Source: JACVRW01 sp963803085 (GTDB taxonomy: Bacteria; Actinomycetota; Thermoleophilia; Solirubrobacterales; Thermoleophilaceae). From it: a DNA stretch of 64,000 nucleotides. Below are positions 36,767 to 47,647 of this stretch, in pieces; the stretch's first letter is position 1, and every line of letters begins with the position of its first letter. The notes beneath the pieces are model-generated. The model did not search any database. It was not told the origin of the DNA and saw nothing but the letters and a program-made list of their open reading frames with translations. The stretch lies in assembly GCA_963803085.1 (NCBI GenBank), contig CAWDLE010000019.1, forward strand, positions 186,001 to 250,000. The letters run 5' to 3'. A program made the position numbers and the translations under genes.

Positions 36767-36829
36767 TCAACATTAGAGCCGGTGTTCTGTTTTGCAGGAG
36801 GCCTGGCGGGGAACCAGAACACCGAGGTG

Positions 36830-37030
36830 ATGGGAAGGACCCCGGCACCAGTCGTGATCCACCGGTTGAGCCCGGCAGAGCAGCGTGTGTTGACCTGTTT
36901 CCTATCCGGCCGGCTGCCGGCGGGACAGGTTCACGCCGAGCTCGCTCAGGCGCGGGCCGCGGCGAATGCGCCGGCGACGGCTCCGGTCCCGGCGCGAGTT
37001 CCCGCGGCCGCACCGGCCGTGGCCGCCTAA
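36830..37030 (+). CDS. Small hypothetical protein with Ala/Pro-rich tail
   Basis: 66 aa: MGRTPAPVVIHRLSPAEQRVLTCFLSG, then LPAGQVHAELAQARAA and a low-complexity Ala/Pro end. It is divergent from the ABC exporter operon, and an AGGAGG stretch lies about 30 bases upstream. The first half looks like a small helical domain; I recognise no family. It could also be a chance frame. Confidence 0.4.
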   Translation: MGRTPAPVVIHRLSPAEQRVLTCFLSGRLPAGQVHAELAQARAAANAPATAPVPARVPAAAPAVAA

Positions 37031-37079
37031 ACCGTCTGGAACTGCGCGCGGATCATCCCGAGTCGCTCCGGGGGCGTGG

Positions 37080-38508
37080 CTATGGGCCTCCACCCGAGAT
37101 GTCGTGCAGGGCGTCGAGATACACCCCGTACCCCGACGGGCTCGACCACTCCTCGGCGCTCTCCGCCGCGGTGCCCTCGCCCCACTCGTTGAAGGAGATG
37201 ACGAGCTGGTAGTTCGCACCGGACGCCACCATGTTGGTCACGTTCTGCCTGAAGCGGTCGGGGTCGCGCGCCCCACGCGGCTTGTCCTCGTCCCATTTCC
37301 AGAAGCCTGGACTTACTGTGAAGGAGTCGCGCCCGTGGCTCGTCTCAGGGCTGGCGGAATACTGGTGCCAGCCGTCGGGCTGGCTCGGGCAGCCCTTGTA
37401 GCCGGGAAAGAGTTTGAGCACCACGTGGGCGCCCACGGTGTTCGCCTGCCTCCAGCGCTCGGCCATGGAGCAGCCGTCCGACGCCGTGGCGTATACGAAG
37501 ACCACGAACTTCCCCTCCACTCGGAAGAAGGCGGGGTGGCGTCCCATAGTGGTCGCGCAGGTAGGCGAGGTCGGAGCGGATCTGCTCGACCGACGGATCC
37601 CCCTGGGCCTCGGGTTCGTAGTACACGGACCAACGCAGCGGGCTGCCCAAGGCGGTGGTCTCTTGAAGCAGCGCCGGGAGGCGGGTGTCGGGATGATCTC
37701 CGTGCTTCCACCAGGACGAGATGGCGACCTCTGCGTGTGCGTACCCCAGCGCGCTCACGTGCCTCCGGATCACCTCTCCGGAGCTCGAGTTGTAGAAGCC
37801 CAACGAGGGGTGGTAGCGCGTGTGGTCGCTCAGCCTGCCCCACGTCTCGGGGAACCACGGGTAATAGAAGAAGGCGCGGACGGGCAGCTCGGGCTGCGGC
37901 GACGCTCTTGGCGTGATTCGGAAGCTGAATGGCAGACGGGTGCCCGCCGCCCGTATGAGCCCGCGAGGCTTGGCCAGGCCACCCGCGACCTCCAGGGCGA
38001 TGGCGACACGCCCGCGCCGACCGACCCTCACCCTCCTATGCACCCGCTGGAACGAGACGCGCGCGGCCGAAAGGGGACGTAGCCCCGCCGCGGCGAGCCT
38101 GATTCGTGTGCCGACCGGACCCGCGGTAGGCCCCCACCGAAGGCGCGCCCCGCGAGAGGCCACTGCGCTGACGGACTCCGGGCGCGCGGTGCGGTCGAGC
38201 CGAAAGACGGTTGTTAACCGTCGGGACGGACCCACCCGGAACGTCAGCGCGCGTAGCGGGGTCTTGCTAGGGATCTCGAGCGCAACCCGGAACCGTCCGC
38301 GTCGGGTGGTCGGTGTTCGCGCCAGCGCGCTGGAACCACGGCGAATGACAACCGCTGACAGCGGTGAGAAACCCGCGCCGCGGAGCACCGCCGTGGATCC
38401 TGGCGGACCGGCCGCGGGGGCAAGGGTCACGCGAGGCGCGCCCGCTGCGGACGGCGCGCCAAGGGCCGCGAGCGCCGCGATCACCACCCCAGATGAGGTC
38501 GCCCTCAG
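37080..38508 (-). pseudogene. Secreted hydrolase with GH99-like catalytic domain and two N-terminal Ig-like modules, one frameshift
   Basis: A signal segment (VVIAALAALGAPSAAG) and two modules of about 70 residues each (RVTLAPAAGPPGSTAVLRGAGFSPLSAVVI...; RLRWGPTAGPVGTRIRLAAAGLRPLSAARVSF) precede a catalytic part: VRAFFYYPWFPETWG, AEVAISSWWKHGDHPDTRLP. After a shift by one base near 37545 it continues RHPAFFRVEGKFVVFVYA...QLVISFNEWGEG. This resembles GH99/GH71-type glycosidases (the FNEWGEG end is typical). Start: CTG 38506-38508, overlapping the upstream stop as CTGA, or GTG at 38485-38487. It forms a unit with the phosphoesterase upstream. Confidence 0.7.
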
Positions 38509-39983
38509 TGGCAGACGCCCGACCCGGTGTCGGTGAAACCCATGCCCGGCTCTGGGACGAATTGCCACTGGTAGGCGTCTCGGGACAGCGTGAGCTTCAG
38601 AACACCGAAAGTCGTGTCGTCGGCGGCCTCGCGCGTGGCGTCGGCGCGGCCGGCGAGCCGGTAGTGCTCCATGCCGCCCGTCCCAACGACGAACTCGCGG
38701 ATGCCCCGGCCCTGTTCCACCCCTCCAGCCGGGCTCAAGGGTGCGTAGCGCTGGTAGTTGTGATCGTGGCCGCTCAGCACGAGCTCGGCGTTCGCGTCGT
38801 ATAGCGCGCGCCAGATTGCATCGGACTTATCGTCATCGTGATACTTGCCAGCCGAGAATCGCGGGTGGTGCCAATAGGCGAGCACGCAGGCGCGGCGGTT
38901 GGCGGCGAGGTCTTCCCGCAACCACGTCTCCTGAGGAGAGCCGGCTTCCATCGGGATGTTCGAGTTCAGCGCGTACAGCCTCCAGGAGCCGAGTGTGTAG
39001 GCGTAGTAACCGCTCTCCCGATCCCCGGCGAGGGGTCCGAAGTAGTCGAAATACGGTCCTGCGCCCGACTGCTGGTAGTCGTGATTCCCGGGCGTTGGCC
39101 TCGTGATCGCCTTGTGCCGCCCCCAGGTGGGCTCGTAGAAGCGCGCGTAGTCCGCGGCAGCACCACTGGGATAGGCGTTGTCTCCGGTCGTGTACACCAC
39201 GTCGGGCTGGATCTCGTCGAGCAGCTTCGCGGTCCTCTCCGCGTTGAGGTTGGAGGCGGCGATGTCGCCCGCTCCAGCTATCACCGCCCCCGCTCCGAGG
39301 AGGGGTCCGGGCCGGGGAAACGGCCAGGACCATCCTCGCTCGACGGTCACGGCCAGGCGGAGGGAGCTGCCGGGCGTCCGGACCCTGCCAACGTAGCGCC
39401 CCGCTCTCGCCGGGGCGGTCATGATCGCCGCAAAGCTCCCGCGACGGGTCGGGCGGGGGCGCGTGGTCTCCCGCGTAAGGGACACCGCGACGCGTTCACC
39501 TGGCCTGAACCGCGAGCCGCGCAGGCGGATCGCTGCTCCCGGAAGCGCGTGGAGCGGACTCCAGCGCACCCGCCGGCCGGTGGATGAAGCAACCTCCCCG
39601 ACGTTCATCCGATTGGCCTCATGCCCCTTTCGGAAGATGCTGACCACGCGCACCTTGCCGGTAAATGAGACGAGTCGTAGTCTCGTCGGGCTCGCGGGCA
39701 TGCGGATCCTCGCCGTGAAATGACCGCGATCGTCGGGCTTGCGAACGGCCAGCCTTCGCTGCCCCGCCTCCACGGTCACTGGGCGGCCTGCACGGAAGCC
39801 ACGGCCGGTGAGCTGGACCACGGTCCCTGCCACGCCGGCCGCCGGCCGAAGCATGACCTGGCTCTGCGCGGCGGCGGGCGAGTCGCAGAAGGGAACCGCG
39901 GCGATTGCGGCCGCACCCAGGCCGATCAGGCGAAGTCGCCTGGTTCGTAAGGTGCCGGCGCTGCCCGCAGCGGCGGGTCGCAT
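38505..39983 (-). CDS. Secreted calcineurin-like metallophosphoesterase with two N-terminal Ig-like modules
   Basis: 492 aa. Signal peptide (RLRLIGLGAAAIAAVPFCDSPAAAQS), two modules (VMLRPAAGVAGTVVQLTGRGFRAGRPVTV...; VRWSPLHALPGAAIRLRGSRFRPGERVAVSL) like those in the neighbouring hydrolase, then a metallophosphatase domain: VIAGAGDIAAS, VYTTGDNAYPSG, TRPTPGNHDY, LAYWHHPRFS and LVLSGHDHNYQRYAP supply the two-metal ligands. It resembles purple acid phosphatase-like or phospholipase-like extracellular enzymes. ATG at 39981-39983. Its stop overlaps the downstream gene's CTG. Confidence 0.88.
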   Translation of the reverse strand: MRPAAAGSAGTLRTRRLRLIGLGAAAIAAVPFCDSPAAAQSQVMLRPAAGVAGTVVQLTGRGFRAGRPVTVEAGQRRLAVRKPDDRGHFTARIRMPASPTRLRLVSFTGKVRVVSIFRKGHEANRMNVGEVASSTGRRVRWSPLHALPGAAIRLRGSRFRPGERVAVSLTRETTRPRPTRRGSFAAIMTAPARAGRYVGRVRTPGSSLRLAVTVERGWSWPFPRPGPLLGAGAVIAGAGDIAASNLNAERTAKLLDEIQPDVVYTTGDNAYPSGAAADYARFYEPTWGRHKAITRPTPGNHDYQQSGAGPYFDYFGPLAGDRESGYYAYTLGSWRLYALNSNIPMEAGSPQETWLREDLAANRRACVLAYWHHPRFSAGKYHDDDKSDAIWRALYDANAELVLSGHDHNYQRYAPLSPAGGVEQGRGIREFVVGTGGMEHYRLAGRADATREAADDTTFGVLKLTLSRDAYQWQFVPEPGMGFTDTGSGVCH

Positions 39984-40081
39984 GCCACCACGATTGCAGC
40001 TTCTGATGGCAGCGACACCTGAAATGACCCAAGTCAGGTCGGCAGCCCGACGCCGTGCGGCGATGTGATCGAATGGCCGTG

Positions 40082-41620
40082 ATGCGGACGGCCACGATCG
40101 AGTTGACCGGCGACCGGGTCGAGCCGGGCGATGTGGTGGCAGTCGCGCGCCACGGAGTGCCGGCGCGGCTCTCGGATGAGGCGCGCGCCGCCATGGACGA
40201 GAGCGCCGCGATGGTCGAGCGTCTCGCGAGCTCGGACGAGCCCGGTGTACGGCGTGTCGACCGGGTTTGGCTCTCTTGCCGGCACGTGGATCCCGCCGGA
40301 GCGCCGCGAGGAGCTTCAGCGCGCATTGATCCGCTCGCACGCGGCGGGGATGGGACCGCCGATCGAGCGCGAGGCGGTGCGGGCGATGATGTTCCTGCGC
40401 GCGCGCTCGCTCGCGATGGGGCGCTCGGGCGCCCGGCCCGTGGTGGCCGAGACCATGCTCGCCCTGCTCGCGGCCGGGCTCGACCCGGTGGTGCCCGAGT
40501 ACGGCTCGCTCGGAGCGAGCGGCGACCTGGCGCCGCTGGCCCACTGCGGGCTTGCCCTGCTGGGCGAGGGAGAGGTCTGGACGGCGGGGGACAGGCGCGC
40601 GCCGGCGGCAGACGCCATGGCGCTCGCTGGCATCGAGCCGCTCACGCTCACGCCGAAAGAGGGCCTCGCTCTGATCAACGGCACCGACGGCATCCTGGGG
40701 ATGCTGCTGCTCGCTCTCCACGACCTGGCGCGGCTGCTCCGGACGGCCGACGTGACGGCGGCGATGTCGACGGAGGCGTTGCTCGGCACCGATCGCGCCT
40801 TCGCGTCCGACCTCGTGGGCATGCGCCCCCAGCCCGGCCAGGCTCACAGCGCGGCGAACCTCACCCGGCTGCTGGCCGGCTCCCAGATCGTGGCGAGCCA
40901 CCGATACGACGACCCGCGCGTGCAGGATGCGTACTCGCTGCGCTGCGCACCACAGGTGAACGGAGCGGCCAGGGATACACACGCACACGTGGAGAGCGTG
41001 GCCGCCGCGGAGCTGCGCTCGGCGATCGACAACCCGGTGGTGCTGCCCGACGGTCGCGTCGAGTCATGCGGAAACTTCCACGGCGCTCCGGTGGCGATGG
41101 GCTGCGACTTCCTTGCGATCGCAGCCGCCGAGGTCGGCGCGATCGCCGAGCGCCGCACCGACCGCATGCTCGACCAGGCGCGCTCGTACGGCCTGCCGCC
41201 TTTCCTCACCGAGGACGCGGGCGTGAACTCCGGGGTCATGCTCGCCCACTACACGCAGGCCGCGATGGTGGCCGAGAATCGCAGGCTCGCCGTGCCCGCG
41301 AGCACCGACTCGCTGCCCACGAGCGCCATGCAGGAGGACCACGTGTCGATGGGCTGGGGCGCGGCGCGCAAGCTCCGAACCGTCGTCGCGAACCTCGGCC
41401 GCATCCTCGCCGTGGAGCTCACCTGCGCGGCGCGCGCGCTCGACCTGCGCGCACCGCTCGAGCCGGGCCCCGGCACCGCGGCCGCGCGTGCCGCTGTGCG
41501 GGCGGTGGTTCCCGGGCCCGGACCGGATCGCTGGCTCGCGCCGGAGCTTGCGGAGGCCGAGGCGCTCGTGGCGTCCGGGGCGGTCCTCGACGGCGTCGAG
41601 GCTGCGATCGGCGGCCTCGA

Positions 41621-41624
<4 letters not shown>
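40082..41624 (+). pseudogene. hutH: Histidine ammonia-lyase, one-base frameshift near the start
   Basis: HutH removes ammonia from histidine to give urocanate, using an MIO cofactor made from the Ala-Ser-Gly in GSLGASGDLAPLAH. The first frame (ATG 40082) gives TATIELTGDRVEPGDVVAVARHG...MVERLASSDEP. One extra G near 40241-40243 breaks it, and the next frame continues VYGVSTGFGSLAGTWIPPERREELQRALIRSHAAGMG to the end. Repaired length is about 513 aa, as in the family. Further motifs: LINGTDGILGM, PQPGQAHSAANL, DAYSLRCAPQVNGA, GNFHGAPVAMGCDF. First gene of the hut operon; the stop overlaps hutU. The break is probably a sequencing error. Confidence 0.9.
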
Positions 41625-43278
<1,654 letters not shown>

Positions 43279-43282
<4 letters not shown>

Positions 43283-43857
43283 GCACGCGCGAGATCGTCG
43301 AGATCGGGCATCCGGTTCTGCGCCAGCGAGCGCGCGAGGTCGCGGTCGATGAGCTGCGATCGGAGCCGCTCCAGCGGCTGATCGACGACATGATCGAGAC
43401 GATGAGGGCGGCGGACGGCGCCGGGCTGGCCGCGAACCAGGTGGGCGAGACGGTGCGCGTGGCGGTGGTGGAGGTGCGGCCTGGCAACCCGCGCTACCCC
43501 TACAAGCCGCCGGTCCCACTCACCGTGATCGTGAACCCCGTGATCGAGCCGCTGGACGAGGAGGTCGTGCAGGTCAACGAGGGCTGCCTCTCCGTGCCCA
43601 ACCTTCGTGGGGAGGTTCCGCGGCACGTGAGCATCCGGCTGCGCTACCTCGACCGCGAGGGCACCGAGCACGAGGAGGTCAGACGCGGCCTCACTGCCGG
43701 GACGTTCCAGCACGAGCTCGATCACCTCGACGGGATCCTGTTTGTGGACCGCGTGAGCGACCCTGCGACGCTGTCGACCTGGGCCGAGTTCGAGCGCTTC
43801 CACAAAGCTGAGTTTGTGGAGCGTGCGCGCAGTCTCGTGGAGCGGGTGGGCTCGTGA
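43279..43857 (+). CDS. def: Peptide-deformylase-like metallohydrolase inside the hut operon
   Basis: 192 aa with all three deformylase motifs: GAGLAANQ (about residue 48), EGCLS (about 101, metal-ligand Cys) and QHELDHLDG (about 145, HExxH). By sequence it is an ordinary polypeptide deformylase, which removes formyl from fMet. Its position is odd: it overlaps hutU upstream and hutF downstream by 4 bases each, and the pathway's final enzyme HutG (N-formylglutamate deformylase) is absent. A role in removing formyl from N-formylglutamate is therefore a reasonable inference, not shown. The start GTG at 43279 is fixed by the overlap. Confidence 0.9.
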
Positions 43858-45185
43858 CCAGGTACTGGTGCGAACTGGCCTGGATGGGCGGCGGCCGGGC
43901 CGAGTCGGGCGTGCTGGTCGAGGTCGAGGACGGCGTGGTCGCGGCCGTGACGGTCGGGACGGCCACGCCGCCGCCCGGTGCCCGGCGCCTGGAGGGGCTC
44001 ACGCTTCCTGGCCTTGCAAACGCGCACTCGCACGCATTCCAACGGGCGCTGCGCGGCCGGACGCACCGGGCGAGCGGCTCGTTCTGGACCTGGCGCGAGC
44101 AGATGTACCGGGTGGCCGAGCGGATCGATCCGGACACCTACTTCGCGCTGGCGCGCGCGACGTTCGCGGAGATGGCGCTGGCCGGCGTGACGACGGTGGG
44201 CGAGTTCCACTACCTCCACCACGCCGCCGGCGGCGCGCGCTACGGCGACCCCAACGAGATGGGCCGCGTGCTCCTGGCCGCGGCGGCCGAGGCCGGCGTG
44301 CGGATCACGCTGCTCGACTGCTGCTACCTCCACGGCGGGATCGGAACGTCGCCAGACGACACGCAGCGTCGCTTCGCGGACGCCAGCGCTGAGGCCTGGG
44401 CCGAGCGTGTGAGCGACCTCGCCGAGAACGAGTCCGTGCGCATCGGGGCAGCCATCCACAGCATGCGCGCGGTTGATCCCGAGGCTGCGGCGACCGTGGC
44501 GAGTTGGGCGCGGGAGCGCGAGCGGCCGCTGCACGCGCACGTCTCCGAGCAGCCCGCCGAGAACGAGGCGTGCGTGGAGGCGTACGGGCGGACGCCCACG
44601 AGGCTGCTCGAGGACGCTGGTGCGCTCGCCGCGAACTTCACGGCCGTGCACGCCACCCATCTCGACGACGGCGATGTGAGCCTGCTCGGTGGGGCGGAAG
44701 CGTGCTGCTGCGTGTGCCCGACCACCGAGCGCGACCTTGCGGACGGCATCGGCCGGATGCGCCGGCTCACCGACGCGGGTGCATCGCTCTCGCTCGGCAG
44801 CGACTCGCACGCACTGATCGACATGTTCGAGGAGGCGCGCGCGGTGGAGCTGGACGAGCGCCTGGCGAGTGGCCAGCGCGTGCACCACAGCGCGGCGGCC
44901 TTGCTCCAGGCTGCGTCCGCGGGCGGGCACGCGTGCCTCGGCTGGCCGGACGCCGGGCGGATCGAAACCGGGGCGCGCGCGGACCTCGTGACCGTGTCGC
45001 TGGACGGCGTGCGGCTGGCCGGTTGGGAGCCCGAGTTCGCGCTCGACGCGGTCGTCTTCGCCGCCGGCGCCGCGGACGTGCGGAGTGTGGTGGTGGACGG
45101 CGAGGAGATCGTCCGCGACGGCCAGCACCTGAGCGTGAACGTGGCCGACGAGTTGCACGGCGCGATCCGAAGGGTCGTCGCGTGA
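43854..45185 (+). CDS. hutF: Formimidoylglutamate deiminase
   Basis: HutF hydrolyses N-formimino-L-glutamate to N-formyl-L-glutamate and ammonia. 443 aa, amidohydrolase fold: metal motif GLANAHSHAFQRALRG, then GVTTVGEFHYLHH, HAHVSEQPAENEAC, FTAVHATHL and LGSDSHALIDMFEEAR (catalytic Asp/His). The HSHAFQ and LHAHVSEQ patterns match HutF rather than HutI or guanine deaminase. The presence of HutF means this organism makes N-formylglutamate, which then needs a deformylase. GTG start at 43854 overlaps def; stop overlaps hutI. Confidence 0.93.
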   Translation: MTRYWCELAWMGGGRAESGVLVEVEDGVVAAVTVGTATPPPGARRLEGLTLPGLANAHSHAFQRALRGRTHRASGSFWTWREQMYRVAERIDPDTYFALARATFAEMALAGVTTVGEFHYLHHAAGGARYGDPNEMGRVLLAAAAEAGVRITLLDCCYLHGGIGTSPDDTQRRFADASAEAWAERVSDLAENESVRIGAAIHSMRAVDPEAAATVASWARERERPLHAHVSEQPAENEACVEAYGRTPTRLLEDAGALAANFTAVHATHLDDGDVSLLGGAEACCCVCPTTERDLADGIGRMRRLTDAGASLSLGSDSHALIDMFEEARAVELDERLASGQRVHHSAAALLQAASAGGHACLGWPDAGRIETGARADLVTVSLDGVRLAGWEPEFALDAVVFAAGAADVRSVVVDGEEIVRDGQHLSVNVADELHGAIRRVVA

Positions 45186-46348
45186 GCTCGCTTGTGATCG
45201 ACAACATCGGTCTCCTCGTCACGGCCGACCCGGTGATCGGCCAGGGGCCGCTCGGGCTCGTGCGCGACGCGGCCCTCGTGGTCGAGGGCGAGCGCGTCGC
45301 CTCCGTCGAGCGGGCGGGGACGGCCGCGGACGAGCGGATCGACGCCGCCGGCCGCTGCGTGATCCCGGGGTTCGTGGACAGCCACACGCATCTCGTCTTC
45401 GCCGGCGACCGCGCCGACGAGTTCGCCGCGCGGATGGCGGGCCGTCCGTACGCGGCGTCGGGAATCAGGGTCACGACGGAGGCCACGCGCGCGGCGAGCG
45501 ACGACGAGCTGCGCGAGCTGGCTCGCGCCCGCCGCGCCGAGGCCGCACGGGCGGGCATCACCCACCTCGAGATCAAGTCCGGCTACGGGCTCGAGCCCGA
45601 GGCCGAGCGCCGCTGCTGCGCCGTGGCCGCCGAGCTCACGGACGACGTGACGTTCCTCGGGGCGCACGCGGTGCCCGCCGAATACGACGGCCGAGCGGAC
45701 GAGTACGTGGAGCTGGTGTGCGGAGAGATGCTCGACGCGTGCAGTCCGTACGCGCGCTGGATCGACGTGTTCTGCGAGGAGGGCGCGTTCGACGCCGATC
45801 AGTCGCGCGCGGTGCTCGAGGCCGGCCGCGCCGCCGGGCTCGGCCTGCGTGTTCACGGCAACCAGCTCGGGCAGGGGCCGGGCGTGCAGCTCGCCGTCGA
45901 GATGGGGGCGGCGTCCGTCGACCACTGCACCTACATGTCGGACGACGACATCGCGGCGCTTGCCGGCAGCAACACGATCGCCACCTTCCTGCCCGCCACC
46001 GACTTCTCGACCCGCCAGCCGTACCCGGACGCCCGGCGGGCGATCGACGCCGGCGTCGAGGTGGCCATCGCGACCAACTGCAACCCCGGCTCGAGCTACA
46101 CCACCTCGATGGCGTTCTGCATAGCTCTGGCCGTCCGCGACCTGCGGATGACTGCCGAGGAGGCGCTGCTGGCCGCCACGCTGGGAGGCGCCCGCGCGCT
46201 GCACCGCGACGACGTGGGCCGGCTGGCGCCCGGCGCTCGTGCAGACGCCGTGATCCTCGAGGCCCCGTCCTACACGCATCTGGTCTACCGGCCCGGGGTA
46301 CCCCTTGTGGCGGCCACGCTGATCGCTGGGAGCGCATCGGCGCCATAG
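45182..46348 (+). CDS. hutI: Imidazolonepropionase
   Basis: HutI opens imidazolonepropionate to N-formimino-L-glutamate. 388 aa amidohydrolase: CVIPGFVDSHTHLVFAGDRADEFAARMAGRPY (HxH metal motif and the substrate loop of HutI), ITHLEIKSGYGL, FLGAHAVPAEYDG, LRVHGNQLGQGPGVQLAVEMGAASVDHCTYM, FLPATDFSTRQPYPDAR and VAIATNCNPGSSYTTSM (catalytic Asp replaced by Asn-Cys-Asn region as in the family). The GTG start at 45182 overlaps hutF. Last gene of the operon; a strong hairpin begins 13 bases after the stop. Confidence 0.96.
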   Translation: MSSLVIDNIGLLVTADPVIGQGPLGLVRDAALVVEGERVASVERAGTAADERIDAAGRCVIPGFVDSHTHLVFAGDRADEFAARMAGRPYAASGIRVTTEATRAASDDELRELARARRAEAARAGITHLEIKSGYGLEPEAERRCCAVAAELTDDVTFLGAHAVPAEYDGRADEYVELVCGEMLDACSPYARWIDVFCEEGAFDADQSRAVLEAGRAAGLGLRVHGNQLGQGPGVQLAVEMGAASVDHCTYMSDDDIAALAGSNTIATFLPATDFSTRQPYPDARRAIDAGVEVAIATNCNPGSSYTTSMAFCIALAVRDLRMTAEEALLAATLGGARALHRDDVGRLAPGARADAVILEAPSYTHLVYRPGVPLVAATLIAGSASAP

Positions 46349-46360
46349 GAAACGAAATTT

Positions 46361-46395
46361 CCGCTAATAGCGGCCGAAATTGCCGCTATTAGCGG
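46361..46395 (+). terminator. Strong hairpin closing the hut operon
   Basis: CCGCTAATAGCGGC (46361-46374) and GCCGCTATTAGCGG (46382-46395) form a perfect 14-bp stem with loop CGAAATT, followed by CCTTT. Each arm is also nearly palindromic on its own (CCGCT/AGCGG). A transcription terminator is most likely; an operator is possible. Confidence 0.65.
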
Positions 46396-46593
46396 CCTTT
46401 GGATGCCCCGGCAGGCAAAATGCGGATATGGGTACAGTCCAAGTAGCGGTGGCGATCGAACGGCGTCGCCGCTGGCCTCTCGTGATGGCACGCACCGGGG
46501 CATGAGGCACCGGAACGGGTCGTCCGCAGCAGCTTCACTCTGGAGGCAGCCCATTTCCCCCCCTCGCGGCTCCCTCGTCTGGAGGGTTGCGCG

Positions 46594-46791
46594 TTGCCGT
46601 ACGTCCGCTGCGTGAACTGTGGTCTGAGGACGTTCAGCGCCGCGTCCTGGTCAAGCACCGACGACTGCCTGCGCTGCGGCGCAGCGCTCCCCCGACCCGC
46701 TCGGGCGTACCGCTCATCTAAATTCTCCCGCGAGCTACACGAACAGCTTCGACGCCGGTCCAGTCCGTCAACGCGTCCGCCCGAACGATGA
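46594..46791 (+). CDS. Small zinc-ribbon protein coupled to a sigma factor
   Basis: 65 aa: PYVRCVNCGLRTFSAASWSS...DDCLRCGAAL holds two CxxC pairs 17 residues apart, a rubredoxin-like zinc ribbon; a basic Arg/Ser tail follows. The TTG start at 46594 begins directly before the first strand. The stop overlaps the ATG of the sigma gene (ATGA), so the two are made together. It could be a small sigma or RNA-polymerase partner, or a redox-sensitive zinc protein; nothing in the sequence settles this. Confidence 0.65.
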   Translation: MPYVRCVNCGLRTFSAASWSSTDDCLRCGAALPRPARAYRSSKFSRELHEQLRRRSSPSTRPPER

Positions 46792-47552
46792 AGGAGCGGG
46801 ACCAGGAGCTAGAGCTCGTGCTCGCGGCCCAGAGCGGCGACCCCGTGGCGCGCGATCGGCTCGTCCGAGAGTTCCGCCCGCTGGTGAGGTCCGTTGCACG
46901 CCAATACAGCGGCTCTCCCTCGATCGAGCGGATCGATCTCATGCAGGAGGGCGTCGTCGGCCTCCTGCGAGCGCTCGAGCGCTACGACCCCTCGTACGAC
47001 GTGCCCTTCTGGGGCTACGCCTCGTGGTGGGTCCGGCAGGCCATGCAAAGGCTGGTCGCCCAGCTCGTGCGCCCGGTCTCGATGTCCGACCGCGCCCTGC
47101 GCCAACTCGCCCGCGTGCGCGACGCGCGCACCGAGCACCACCTCCGTGGCGGGGGCCTCGAGCCGTCGAGCTGCGACCTCGCGGGGGCCACCGGCCTCAG
47201 CCAGGATCACGTCGAGCGCCTGCTTGCCGTGGAGTCCACGCCGCGCGCGCTGGACGAGCCGCTTGGTGGCGACCCGAGCGGGATGGCCACGCTCGGGGAG
47301 CGGATCACGGACCCGCGTTCGGAGGACGAGTACGACGGTGTCGAAACGCGGCTCGAGGTGGAGGCGCGGAGGGTGCCGCTCGACGGCCTCGACGAGCGTC
47401 AACGCGAGGTCGTGTGTGCGCACTTCGGCCTGGACCGCCCGCGTGAGACGCTCCGGGAGATAGCGAACGAGCTCGGGCTCAGCGCGGAGCGGGTGCGTCA
47501 GATCGAGCAGCACGCGCTGGAGGAGCTGCGCACCCTCACCACCGCTGGGTGA
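46788..47552 (+). CDS. Sigma-70 family RNA polymerase sigma factor (regions 2-3-4)
   Basis: 254 aa. Region 2: RDRLVREFRPLVRSVARQYSG, IDLMQEGVVGLLRALERYDPSYDVPFWGYASWWVRQAMQRLVAQ. Region 3 is the segment around GLEPSSCDLAGATGLSQDHVERLL. Region 4: LDERQREVVCAHFGLDR, ETLREIANELGLSAERVRQIEQHALEELRTL, a helix-turn-helix for the -35 element. There is no region 1.1, so it is an alternative (group 2/3) sigma factor. Cysteines in the upstream zinc-ribbon protein are of interest for its control. Target promoters are unknown. Confidence 0.93.
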   Translation: MKERDQELELVLAAQSGDPVARDRLVREFRPLVRSVARQYSGSPSIERIDLMQEGVVGLLRALERYDPSYDVPFWGYASWWVRQAMQRLVAQLVRPVSMSDRALRQLARVRDARTEHHLRGGGLEPSSCDLAGATGLSQDHVERLLAVESTPRALDEPLGGDPSGMATLGERITDPRSEDEYDGVETRLEVEARRVPLDGLDERQREVVCAHFGLDRPRETLREIANELGLSAERVRQIEQHALEELRTLTTAG

Positions 47553-47647
47553 TTCGCGCTAGTCGCTCGGCGAGGTCTGGCCCTTGCAATGAGCCAAATG
47601 ACTCATGGAACGGCCGCGGCAAGTTGTCAACATTGGTGCCCAAACCT

